Below, piece by piece: positions 1 through 5,315 of a stretch of DNA of 5,315 nt (within the stretch, counting starts at the first letter, position 1; each line of letters begins with the position of its first letter). The notes under the pieces are model-generated. The model saw nothing but the letters and a program-made list of their open reading frames with translations, did not search any database and was not told where the DNA came from. The stretch lies in the NCBI GenBank assembly GCA_944372565.1, contig CALVZR010000170.1, positions 1 to 5,315 of the forward strand, written 5' to 3'. The position numbers were made by a program, and so were the translations under genes. The stretch is from an uncultured Clostridia bacterium (lineage in GTDB: Bacteria; Bacillota; Clostridia; Christensenellales; Borkfalkiaceae).

Positions 1-1005
1 GGCACGAACGTGGAGGGCAAACTCGCCACCGCGCTCAAACGCCTGGGATTCGATAAAGTGTTCGACGTGAACTTCGCCGCCGATATGACCATCATGGAAG
101 AGGCGACCGAACTTATCGAGCGCATTCAGGAGGGCGGAAAACTGCCGCTGATCACGAGCTGTTCTCCCGGCTGGATCCGCTATATGGAATATTACTATCC
201 CGAACTCATCGAAAACGTGAGTTCGTGCAAGAGCCCGCAGCAGATGTTCGGCGCGCTGGTGAAAACCTACTGGGCGCAGAAAAACAACATCGATCCCAAA
301 AACATCTATGTGGTTTCCATTATGCCCTGCGTGGCGAAGAAGTTTGAAAAGAACCGCGATTACGAGAACGCTTCGGGCTATCCCGATATAGACGCGTCGC
401 TCACCACGCGCGAGCTCGCCCGTTTCATCAAGGAGAAAGGCATTTTGTTCAACCTCCTGCCGGACGGCGAAATGGATAACCCGATGGGCGAATTTTCGGG
501 CGCGGGCGTCATCTTCGGCGCGACGGGCGGCGTGATGGAGGCGGCTCTCCGCACGGCGGTGGAAAAACTCACGGGCGAAACGCTCGGCAAGCTCGATTTC
601 AAGGAAGTGCGCGGCACGGCGGGCATCAAGGAAGCGAGCTACAAGGTGGGCGGCTTGAACGTGAAAGTCGCCGTGGCGAGCGGTCTTTCCAACGCCAAGG
701 TGCTCTGCGAGAAGATCAAAAAGGGCGAGGCGGATTATCAGTTCGTGGAAATTATGTGCTGCCCCGGCGGCTGCGTGAACGGCGGCGGCCAGCCCATTTT
801 GGATACTTATACCCGCCGCGAGGTGGATTTCAAGGCGCTGCGCGCAAAAGCCCTCTACGACGAGGATAAGGCGAAGAAGATCAGAAAGAGCCACGAAAAC
901 CCCATCGTGAAGGATATTTACGCGAACTTTTTGGGCAAGCCCGGCAGCCACAAGGCGCACGAGATTTTGCATACGAAATACGTAAAACGGAAAAAATACG
1001 AATAA
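1..1005 (+). CDS. hydA: [FeFe]-hydrogenase catalytic subunit, C-terminal part (5' end outside window)
   Basis: This cytoplasmic enzyme carries out reversible reduction of protons to H2 at the H-cluster. The reading frame is open from base 1, so the gene starts upstream; the GTG at base 10 is internal. Counting that codon as residue 1, the three H-cluster motifs are L1 TSCSPGW (49-55), L2 MPCVAKKFE (105-113) and L3 EIMCCPGGCVNGGGQP (247-262). A small-subunit-type C-terminal domain follows, ending in the typical GKPGSHKAHEILHTKY region (309-324). Compared from memory with Clostridium pasteurianum CpI, the spacing at these sites is identical, and the proton-path residues E31, E34, R38, C51 and S71 are all present. 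About 245 N-terminal residues, including any accessory Fe-S domains, would be missing if it is CpI-like. The N-terminus is not visible, so a monomeric enzyme and the catalytic subunit of a multimeric NAD(P)-linked one (HndD/HydA type) cannot be told apart. The second L1 cysteine is serine. A terminator follows directly. Confidence 0.96.
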   Translation, partial: GTNVEGKLATALKRLGFDKVFDVNFAADMTIMEEATELIERIQEGGKLPLITSCSPGWIRYMEYYYPELIENVSSCKSPQQMFGALVKTYWAQKNNIDPKNIYVVSIMPCVAKKFEKNRDYENASGYPDIDASLTTRELARFIKEKGILFNLLPDGEMDNPMGEFSGAGVIFGATGGVMEAALRTAVEKLTGETLGKLDFKEVRGTAGIKEASYKVGGLNVKVAVASGLSNAKVLCEKIKKGEADYQFVEIMCCPGGCVNGGGQPILDTYTRREVDFKALRAKALYDEDKAKKIRKSHENPIVKDIYANFLGKPGSHKAHEILHTKYVKRKKYE

Positions 1006-1010
1006 GCGCG

Positions 1011-1040
1011 GAGCGGAGGGCAAAAACCTCCGCTCTTTTT
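1011..1040 (+). terminator. Rho-independent terminator of the hydrogenase gene
   Basis: A perfect 9-bp stem, GAGCGGAGG (1011-1019) with CCTCCGCTC (1027-1035), has a 7-base loop and is followed directly by TTTTT (1036-1040). It begins five bases after the hydrogenase stop codon TAA (1003-1005), so the hydrogenase is the last gene of its transcript. Confidence 0.93.
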
Positions 1041-1060
1041 GCGAAAGCGGGCGGATGGAC

Positions 1061-1098
1061 AAAAAAGCCGTTTTCCGGGCGGAAAAAACGGCTTTTTT
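1061..1098. terminator. Second, bidirectional-type terminator hairpin
   Basis: AAAAAAGCCGTTTT (1061-1074) pairs with AAAACGGCTTTTTT (1085-1098) around a 10-base loop. The stem has a GCCG/CGGC core flanked by A/T runs, so it ends in a T-run on either strand. It probably backs up the hairpin at 1011-1040 and insulates the next gene. The upper-strand T-run ends one base before the -35 box of the lipoprotein promoter. Confidence 0.8.
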
Positions 1099-1099
1099 G

Positions 1100-1128
1100 T
1101 TGACACGCATAAAATAATGTAGTAAGAT
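1100..1128 (+). promoter_or_regulatory. Sigma-A-type promoter of the lipoprotein gene
   Basis: A perfect -35 TTGACA (1100-1105) is followed by a 17-base spacer and a -10 TAAGAT (1123-1128, five of six consensus bases). Transcription should start near 1135, giving a 5' leader of about 27 bases before the ATG at 1162. No operator-like repeat is visible between the promoter and the gene, so I would expect fairly strong and perhaps constitutive expression. Confidence 0.88.
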
Positions 1129-1161
1129 GATACCAAGGAAAAAACAAGAGGAGCATATCCG

Positions 1162-2004
1162 ATGAAGAAAATTTTCACCGCGGTTTTCGCCGTTGCGATC
1201 TGCCTTTCGGTATTCGCGGCGGGGTGCAGCCGTTTCACGGGCAACTACGTCACGAAACTCACGGCGGAGCAGTTCGGGGAAAAGGTCGCGGGGCTGTCTT
1301 TTGAAAACGTGAGCGTCGGCAGGGAAGAGGGCGCCGTTTCGGGATACAGCATGAAATACGAATATAATCTCCGCACGGAGGAAACGGCGTCCGTTTCGGA
1401 AAAGAACGGGAACGGAGAATTCCGCTTCGCCGCGGCGGAGAACGGTTCCCTCGCCTTTTCGGGGAAGAAAACTTCCGTCGTGAAGGAGCAGGAAGATCTC
1501 GCGGAAGATCTCGAATACCGCCTGTATTATGCGGACGGCGTGCGTTACGTTTCGGAAACGGGCGAACGCGGGGGGGAACGCGTTGAAAACAAAACAAAGC
1601 AGAGCGTTGCGGAATCCGAATTGGATTTCCACGAATTCAATCCCTATCTTTTCGACTTCACCGCGATTTCGGACGCGATAGAGGGCGGTATGGCAACCGC
1701 GTATCTCGATAAAGAGGACGCGAACAAGATCAAAATCGTATATGACGCCGCGCAATTCGCCGAATATTACGGGCTGACCGACGTGGAGAAATTTACGGGA
1801 GAGATCGTGATTTTGTTCAACGAAGCGGGCGCGCTCGCGGGATTCAAATCGGATTTTGAATTGCAGGGCAGCTATGCGGCGGGAAACAAAGCGGTTTTCG
1901 AGGCGCATACCGAACTTCTGGAATACGACGGGCAGGCCAAACTTCCCCCCGACGGGGAGGATTATTCGGACATCACGCCCGCGCCCCAACCGGAAACGAT
2001 ATAA
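1162..2004 (+). CDS. Predicted secreted lipoprotein of unknown function
   Basis: A 280-residue protein. It starts with two lysines, a hydrophobic stretch (residues 4-19) and a lipobox-like FAAGC with the acylated cysteine at position 22. It should therefore be a type II signal-peptide lipoprotein anchored to the outer face of the membrane; the lipobox is slightly atypical, with Ala at -3 instead of Leu. The ATG is well placed behind AAGAGGAG (1146-1153), eight bases upstream. The mature part has no further membrane segment and is rich in Glu, Gly, Ala and aromatic residues. It has alternating strand-like stretches (roughly 64-106 and 207-235) and ends in a Pro/acidic tail (about 262-280). I recognise no family, catalytic motif or cofactor site. 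A beta-rich ligand- or lipid-binding fold is possible but only a guess. It is transcribed alone, with its own promoter and terminators on both sides, so the neighbours say little about its role. Confidence 0.88.
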   Translation: MKKIFTAVFAVAICLSVFAAGCSRFTGNYVTKLTAEQFGEKVAGLSFENVSVGREEGAVSGYSMKYEYNLRTEETASVSEKNGNGEFRFAAAENGSLAFSGKKTSVVKEQEDLAEDLEYRLYYADGVRYVSETGERGGERVENKTKQSVAESELDFHEFNPYLFDFTAISDAIEGGMATAYLDKEDANKIKIVYDAAQFAEYYGLTDVEKFTGEIVILFNEAGALAGFKSDFELQGSYAAGNKAVFEAHTELLEYDGQAKLPPDGEDYSDITPAPQPETI

Positions 2005-2021
2005 AAACAGCTTAAAAAACA

Positions 2022-2054
2022 TCCGCCCCGCGCAATCTGCGCGGGGCGGACTTT
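2022..2054. terminator. Strong GC hairpin terminator after the lipoprotein gene
   Basis: A perfect 12-bp stem, TCCGCCCCGCGC (2022-2033) with GCGCGGGGCGGA (2039-2050), has a 5-base loop and is followed by CTTTT on the + strand. On the minus strand the same stem is followed by TGTTTTTT (complement of 2014-2021). It can therefore also act as a second stop for the convergent serC-serA transcript. It begins 17 bases after the lipoprotein stop codon. Confidence 0.9.
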
Positions 2055-2073
2055 TATGTAGGCGGATGTTTAT

Positions 2074-2151
2074 AAAAAAAGAGCCGTCCCTGCGATATGC
2101 GCCTCCAAAAGTCTGTCCGGACTTCGGGGGCACTTCAAAAGGGCGGCTCTT
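2074..2151 (-). terminator. Long branched terminator of the serC-serA operon, within an imperfect palindrome
   Basis: On the minus strand, downstream of the serA stop, the RNA can form an outer stem of 11 bp (2141-2151 with 2079-2089, one G-U pair). It is followed at once by a run of seven U (complement of 2074-2080). Between the arms lie an internal loop of about 9 x 11 bases and an inner hairpin: 2101-2106 with 2126-2131, then 2109-2113 with 2120-2124, and a hexaloop at 2114-2119. On the + strand a T-run at 2157-2162 lies five bases past the stem, so some activity in that direction is possible. The structure is longer and more elaborate than an ordinary terminator. Confidence 0.78.
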
Positions 2152-2173
2152 CGATATTTTTTATCGGTCGGAT

Positions 2174-3337
2174 TCAGCGGATCTCGCGCACGCGGTACAC
2201 GCCGTCGATCGCGGCGATCTTCGCGAGCATTTCGTCGCTCGCCTCGGCGGCGATGTCGAGAATGGTATAGGCGTTGTCGCCCTTGTTCTTGTTTTCAAAA
2301 TTCTCGATGTTGATGTTGTCCTGCGCGAGGATGGAGGAGATCTGCGCGATCATGTTCTGCTGATTCTTGTGCAGCACGGAGATGCGGTAAGGCGTGCAGC
2401 GCGCCGACGTGCAGGCGGGGAAGTTCACGCTGTTCACGATGTTCCCGTTCTCGATATAATCGACGAGCTGTTTTGCCGCCATCACGGCGCAGTTGTCCTC
2501 CGCCTCGGGCGTGGAAGCGCCGAGGTGCGGGAAACACAGAATGTTTTCCTTCCCGATGAGCTTTTCGCACGGGAAGTCGCATACGTATTTGGAAAGTTTG
2601 CCGCTCTCCACCGCGGCGATCACGTCGTCGTTGTTCACGAGTTCGCCCCGCGCGAGGTTGACGAGCACCGCCCCGTCCTTCATCTTCGCGAAGAAATCCT
2701 TATTCAAAAATCCCTTGTTGTCCGCGAGCAGGGGGATATGCACGGTTACATAGTCAGCAGCGGCGGCGATTTCGTCGAGGGACATCACGCGGTGCGCCTT
2801 GCGGGTGAGCGAGAGGGCGTTTTCCACCGAAAGATAAGGATCGTATCCTAAAACCTTCATGCCGATGGCCTCCGTGGCGTTTGCGACCTGCGCGCCGATG
2901 GCGCCCAGCCCGATAATGCCGATGGTTTTGCCCTTGAGTTCGTGCCCCACGAAATTTTTCTTTCCCTTTTCCACCAGTTTGGGGATTTCCTCTCCCTTAT
3001 CGGCGATGCTCTTCACCCAGTCGAGGGATTCCGCCAGCTTTCTCCCGCTGGCGAAGAGCGCGGCGAGCACCAGCTCTTTCACCGCGTTGGCGTTCGCGCC
3101 GGGGGTGTTGAACACCACCACGCCCTTCTTCGCATACGCGTCGGAGGGGATGTTGTTCGTGCCCGCGCCCGCCCGCGCCACGGCGAGCACGCTTTCGGGC
3201 AGGTCGTATTCGTGCATGGAAAAACTGCGGAGCATAATGCCTTCGGGTTTTTCCGCCTTGTCTGTAAGATGATAGCCTTCGGGGAACACTTCGTTCGCCA
3301 CGGGGCTGATCGCATTGAGCGTGAGAATCTCTTTCAT
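2174..3337 (-). CDS. serA: D-3-phosphoglycerate dehydrogenase, short ACT-domain type
   Basis: It catalyses the first step of the phosphorylated serine pathway: 3-phosphoglycerate plus NAD+ gives 3-phosphohydroxypyruvate, in the cytoplasm. The 387-residue protein has a split substrate-binding domain around a Rossmann NAD domain with GLGAIG at 143-148 and D166 at the end of the second strand, typical of NAD specificity. The catalytic set is R230 in NLARGELV, E258 in the DFPCE segment and H271 in FPHLGAST. An ACT domain fills about 318-387; in this family such domains commonly serve regulation, often by serine. The stretch between the catalytic Glu and His is about ten residues shorter than in E. 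coli SerA, which I recall as typical of this clostridial-type subfamily. ATG at 3337-3335 follows AGAGG (3350-3346) at eight bases. It lies 25 bases after serC, so the two are co-transcribed. Confidence 0.97.
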   Translation of the reverse strand: MKEILTLNAISPVANEVFPEGYHLTDKAEKPEGIMLRSFSMHEYDLPESVLAVARAGAGTNNIPSDAYAKKGVVVFNTPGANANAVKELVLAALFASGRKLAESLDWVKSIADKGEEIPKLVEKGKKNFVGHELKGKTIGIIGLGAIGAQVANATEAIGMKVLGYDPYLSVENALSLTRKAHRVMSLDEIAAAADYVTVHIPLLADNKGFLNKDFFAKMKDGAVLVNLARGELVNNDDVIAAVESGKLSKYVCDFPCEKLIGKENILCFPHLGASTPEAEDNCAVMAAKQLVDYIENGNIVNSVNFPACTSARCTPYRISVLHKNQQNMIAQISSILAQDNINIENFENKNKGDNAYTILDIAAEASDEMLAKIAAIDGVYRVREIR

Positions 3338-3362
3338 ATCCTTTTCCTCTTTCGAATTTGCT

Positions 3363-4436
3363 TTATTTGTTCTGAAGCTCGAATTTCTTCATAAACTCCA
3401 CGAGCGCCTGCACGCCTTCCACGGGCATCGCGTTGTAGATGGAGGCGCGCATCCCGCCCACGAGGCGGTGTCCTTTGAGGGAAACCAGCCCGTTTTCGGC
3501 CGCTTCCTTCACGAACTTCGCGTCCAGTTCCTCGCTGCCCGTCACGAACGGCACGTTCATCAGCGAGCGGTCGGGCTTGTTCACGTAGTTTTTGAAGAGC
3601 GAAGAACCGTCGATGAAATCGTAAAGCAGTTTTGCCTTGTATTCATTCACTTCCTGCATAGCCTTCACGCCGCCGAGTTTATCCAGCCTGCGCAGCACGA
3701 GCATGGCGATATAGATGGGGAAGCAGGGGGGCGTGTTGTAAAGGCTGTCGTTCTTGTCCTGAATGTCGTAGCGCAGCATCGTGGGGCAGAACGGCTTGTG
3801 CTTGCCGAGCAGGGAGCGTTTCGCGATGACGATGGTCACGCCCGCGGGGGCGATGTTCTTCTGCGCGCCCGCGTAGATCACGCCGAATCTGGAAATGTCC
3901 GTAACTTCGCTTAAAATGTTGCTGCTCATATCCGCCACCAGCGGGGCTTCGCTTTGGGGCAGGGAAGTATATCTCGTTCCGAAAATGGTGTTGTTCGTGG
4001 TGATGTGCACATAGTCGATGCCGTCGCGGAACTTCACGCTCTTCATATCGGGGATATAGGTGTAATTTTTATCCTTGGAGGAGGCGGCAACCACCGCGTC
4101 GCCGTATTTGAGCGCCTCTTCGTAAGCCTTGTTAGCGAAGTTGCCCGTCACGATATAATGGGCTTTGCCGTTCACCATCAGGTTGAGGGGCACCGCCGCG
4201 AACTGCTGGGAAGCCCCGCCCTGCACGAAGAGCACGGCGTAATCTTCCGGAATGTTCATAAGTTTGCGGAGCAGCGCCTGCGCTTCGTCGTTCACCGCCA
4301 TAAACGCCTTGGAGCGGTGGCTCATCTCGGTGACGGACATCCCCGTATGGTTGAAATCGAGCAGATCTCTTTGCGCTTCTTCCAGAACTTCGACGGGCAG
4401 CGTGGAGGGGCCCGCCGCGAAATTGTAAACCCGCAT
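3363..4436 (-). CDS. serC: Phosphoserine aminotransferase
   Basis: It is a cytoplasmic pyridoxal-phosphate enzyme that transfers the amino group of glutamate to 3-phosphohydroxypyruvate, giving O-phosphoserine. The 357-residue length is normal for the family. Visible signatures are the N-terminal NFAAGPSTLP (5-14), SHRS (39-42) for substrate binding, GGASQQF (73-79) at the cofactor phosphate, D169 in VADMSS contacting the pyridine nitrogen, the Schiff-base lysine K193 in GAQKNIAPAG, and the C-terminal GHRLVGGMRASIYNA (322-336). ATG at 4436-4434 is preceded by a strong AAAGGAG (4449-4443) six bases upstream. It is the first gene of a serC-serA operon, so the enzymes for steps 2 and 1 of serine synthesis are made together. 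No phosphoserine phosphatase gene is in the window. Confidence 0.98.
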   Translation of the reverse strand: MRVYNFAAGPSTLPVEVLEEAQRDLLDFNHTGMSVTEMSHRSKAFMAVNDEAQALLRKLMNIPEDYAVLFVQGGASQQFAAVPLNLMVNGKAHYIVTGNFANKAYEEALKYGDAVVAASSKDKNYTYIPDMKSVKFRDGIDYVHITTNNTIFGTRYTSLPQSEAPLVADMSSNILSEVTDISRFGVIYAGAQKNIAPAGVTIVIAKRSLLGKHKPFCPTMLRYDIQDKNDSLYNTPPCFPIYIAMLVLRRLDKLGGVKAMQEVNEYKAKLLYDFIDGSSLFKNYVNKPDRSLMNVPFVTGSEELDAKFVKEAAENGLVSLKGHRLVGGMRASIYNAMPVEGVQALVEFMKKFELQNK

Positions 4437-4472
4437 AAAATTCTCCTTTGAAAAGATTTTCGTTCATTTGCA

Positions 4473-4501
4473 ATTATACAATAAATATCGAAATTATTCA
4501 A
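4473..4501 (-). promoter_or_regulatory. Sigma-A-type promoter of the serC-serA operon
   Basis: Read on the minus strand, a TTGAAT -35 box (4501-4496) is followed by a 17-base spacer and a perfect TATAAT -10 box (4478-4473). Transcription would start near 4466, leaving a leader of only about 30 bases before the serC start codon. That is too short for a T-box, a riboswitch or an attenuator, so any control by serine supply would have to act at the promoter or on SerA itself. Confidence 0.85.
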
Positions 4502-4541
4502 GCAAAACCGCGGGATAACGCTAATTTTGTCAATTTAAATT

Positions 4542-4561
4542 TAAACGCGGCAAAGCGTTTA
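4542..4561. repeat. 7-bp inverted repeat at the RNase J promoter, possible operator
   Basis: TAAACGC (4542-4548) and its exact reverse complement GCGTTTA (4555-4561) are separated by six bases (GGCAAA). The right arm overlaps the first four bases of the proposed -35 box of the RNase J promoter (4558-4563), and the left arm is about 40 bases upstream of the serC -35 box. The position suits a dimeric regulator, but no T-run follows and no regulator is identified. Confidence 0.5.
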
Positions 4562-4586
4562 CTTTCGTCGCGTTTTGGTATATAAT
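4558..4586 (+). promoter_or_regulatory. Probable promoter of the RNase J gene
   Basis: A perfect -10 TATAAT (4581-4586) sits 17 bases after TTTACT (4558-4563), which matches four of six -35 consensus bases. Transcription should start near 4593. It is back to back with the serC promoter; the two -35 boxes are about 57 bases apart. The -35 is the weaker half and lies partly inside the inverted repeat at 4542-4561. Confidence 0.75.
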
Positions 4587-4592
4587 AAATAC

Positions 4593-4724
4593 GGAAATTT
4601 CATCTTTAAGATACCGTAACGGACTGAACCGAACGGCGAAACGGCAAAAAGGCACGCCGCCGGAAAACTTTTTTGTGCTTTCGCTTCAATCCGCCTCGGT
4701 ATCCGTAAAAAAGGAACCGAAAAA
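4593..4724 (+). other. Predicted 5' leader of the RNase J mRNA
   Basis: About 130 untranslated bases separate the predicted transcription start from the RNase J ATG. Short complementary pairs exist, such as TACGG (4590-4594) with CCGTA (4614-4618), GATACC (4610-4615) with GGTATC (4698-4703), and CGGCG (4634-4638) with CGCCG (4655-4659). There is a T6 run at 4669-4674. No known riboswitch class is recognisable and no short coding region with a convincing ribosome binding site stands out. The exact 5' end is inferred from the promoter only. Confidence 0.45.
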
Positions 4725-5315
4725 ATGAAAAACGGAAAAAAGAACGAATCAAAGCCGCAGGCGGGACAGACGCCGCCGCGGCAGTCGCCGCGCGCGAACG
4801 GCGCGCAGGCGGACAAGCGCCCCGCGCGCAGACAGCAAAAACCCGCGGCGCAGCCGAAGAAGGAAGAGCGCGCGAAGGAAACGGCGCGGCAGCCGAAAAA
4901 GTCCGGCGCGAAAACGCTGAAGATCCGCTTCCTCGGCGGCGTGGGCGAGATCGGGAAGAATATGACGGCGTTCGAATACGGAAAGGACATCATCGTGGTG
5001 GACGCGGGGCTTTCCTTTCCCTCGGACGATATGCCGGGCATCGACCTCGTGATTCCCGACATCGCCTATCTCGAAGAGAACAAGAGCCGCATCCGCGGCA
5101 TCGTGCTTACGCACGGGCACGAAGATCACATCGGCGGGCTGCCGTATCTGCTCAAAGAGATCTCCGCGCCGGTGTTCGGCACCAAACTCACCCTCACGCT
5201 CGCGGAGAACAAACTCGCGGAACACCGCCTGAACAACGTCAGTTTGAACTGCGTAAAGGCGGGTAGCGTCATCAAACTGGGGTGCTTTTCGGTGGAATTC
5301 ATCAACGTGAACCAC
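4725..5315 (+). CDS. rnj: Ribonuclease J, N-terminal part (3' end outside window)
   Basis: A metallo-beta-lactamase/beta-CASP nuclease that acts in rRNA maturation and mRNA decay, typically with both endonuclease and 5'-3' exonuclease activity. The 197 visible residues show the RNase J opening LGGVGEIGKNM (70-80), DAGLSFPSDDMPGID (93-107) and the metal-binding HGHEDH (130-135) in LTHGHEDHIGGLPYLL. The last visible residue, H197, is at the spacing expected for the next zinc-ligand histidine (H142 in B. subtilis J1, from memory). The full protein should exceed 550 residues, so most of it is missing. ATG 4725 is the only usable start: the frame is open back to a TAA at 4617 without another ATG, GTG or TTG, and AAGGA (4711-4715) lies nine bases upstream. 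Residues 1 to about 64 are an added segment rich in Lys, Arg, Gln, Pro and Ala, probably disordered. Confidence 0.96.
   Translation, partial: MKNGKKNESKPQAGQTPPRQSPRANGAQADKRPARRQQKPAAQPKKEERAKETARQPKKSGAKTLKIRFLGGVGEIGKNMTAFEYGKDIIVVDAGLSFPSDDMPGIDLVIPDIAYLEENKSRIRGIVLTHGHEDHIGGLPYLLKEISAPVFGTKLTLTLAENKLAEHRLNNVSLNCVKAGSVIKLGCFSVEFINVNH

Noticed and set aside
10..12. GTG at base 10 as the true start of the hydrogenase
   Set aside because: The frame is open to base 1, the preceding codons read GTN as in the family's H-cluster domain, there is no ribosome binding site, and the first part of that domain would be missing.
881..1244. Minus-strand open frames spanning the hydrogenase-lipoprotein gap
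   Set aside because: They cross two terminator hairpins and a clear + strand promoter, and show no recognisable protein features.
1856..2851. Long + strand open frame running from the lipoprotein gene through the intergenic region into serA
   Set aside because: It is the complement of serA codons plus an out-of-frame lipoprotein tail, crosses a terminator and palindrome, and its composition (Arg, His, Val-rich) is typical of a shadow in GC-rich DNA.
3315..4451. + strand open frames opposite serC and serA
   Set aside because: Both minus-strand genes are full length with all catalytic motifs. The opposite frames are rich in His, Val and Arg and have no ribosome binding sites.
4437..4472. Riboswitch, T-box or attenuator controlling serC-serA
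   Set aside because: The predicted leader is only about 30 bases and contains little besides the ribosome binding site.
4627..4674. Terminator or attenuator in the RNase J leader (CGGCG/CGCCG pairing followed by T6)
   Set aside because: The stem is only five base pairs with a 16-base loop and is separated from the T-run by nine bases, too weak to call.
4749..5315. Minus-strand open frame opposite the start of RNase J
   Set aside because: The + strand shows an unmistakable RNase J with its metal motif, promoter and ribosome binding site. The opposite frame is Arg/Leu/Phe-rich with no such support.

Overview
The window looks like a piece of an anaerobic, moderately GC-rich (by eye in the high 50s %) member of the Bacillota, probably an uncultured Clostridia-type organism. 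The reasons are an [FeFe]-hydrogenase, an RNase J homologue, a short ACT-domain SerA of the clostridial kind in an operon with SerC, sigma-A-type promoters, AGGAG-like ribosome binding sites and many rho-independent terminators. No genus can be named from this sequence alone.

Layout, left to right. (1) Bases 1-1005, + strand: the 3' part of an [FeFe]-hydrogenase catalytic subunit, covering most of the H-cluster domain and the C-terminal small-subunit-like domain; its 5' end lies outside the window. (2) Bases 1006-1161: two consecutive terminator hairpins, then a near-consensus promoter. (3) Bases 1162-2004, + strand: a 280-residue secreted lipoprotein of unknown function, transcribed as an isolated unit. 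(4) Bases 2005-2173: the junction between convergent genes, holding a perfect 12-bp GC hairpin and a separate 73-base imperfect palindrome; both carry T-runs suited to stopping transcription, the second mainly on the minus strand. (5) Bases 4436-2174, minus strand: a two-gene operon, serC then serA, with its own promoter. (6) Bases 4437-4724: a divergent intergenic region with opposing promoters, a small inverted repeat and a leader of about 130 bases. (7) Bases 4725-5315, + strand: the start of an RNase J gene with a basic, disordered-looking N-terminal extension; it runs off the window.

The units are functionally separate: fermentative hydrogen metabolism, an envelope lipoprotein, the phosphorylated serine pathway (SerA makes 3-phosphohydroxypyruvate and SerC converts it to phosphoserine; no phosphatase is in view) and RNA processing. 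I see no clear new biological system. The items most worth a second look are the palindrome at 2079-2151, the TSCSPGW form of the hydrogenase L1 motif, the unknown lipoprotein and the inverted repeat at the RNase J promoter.
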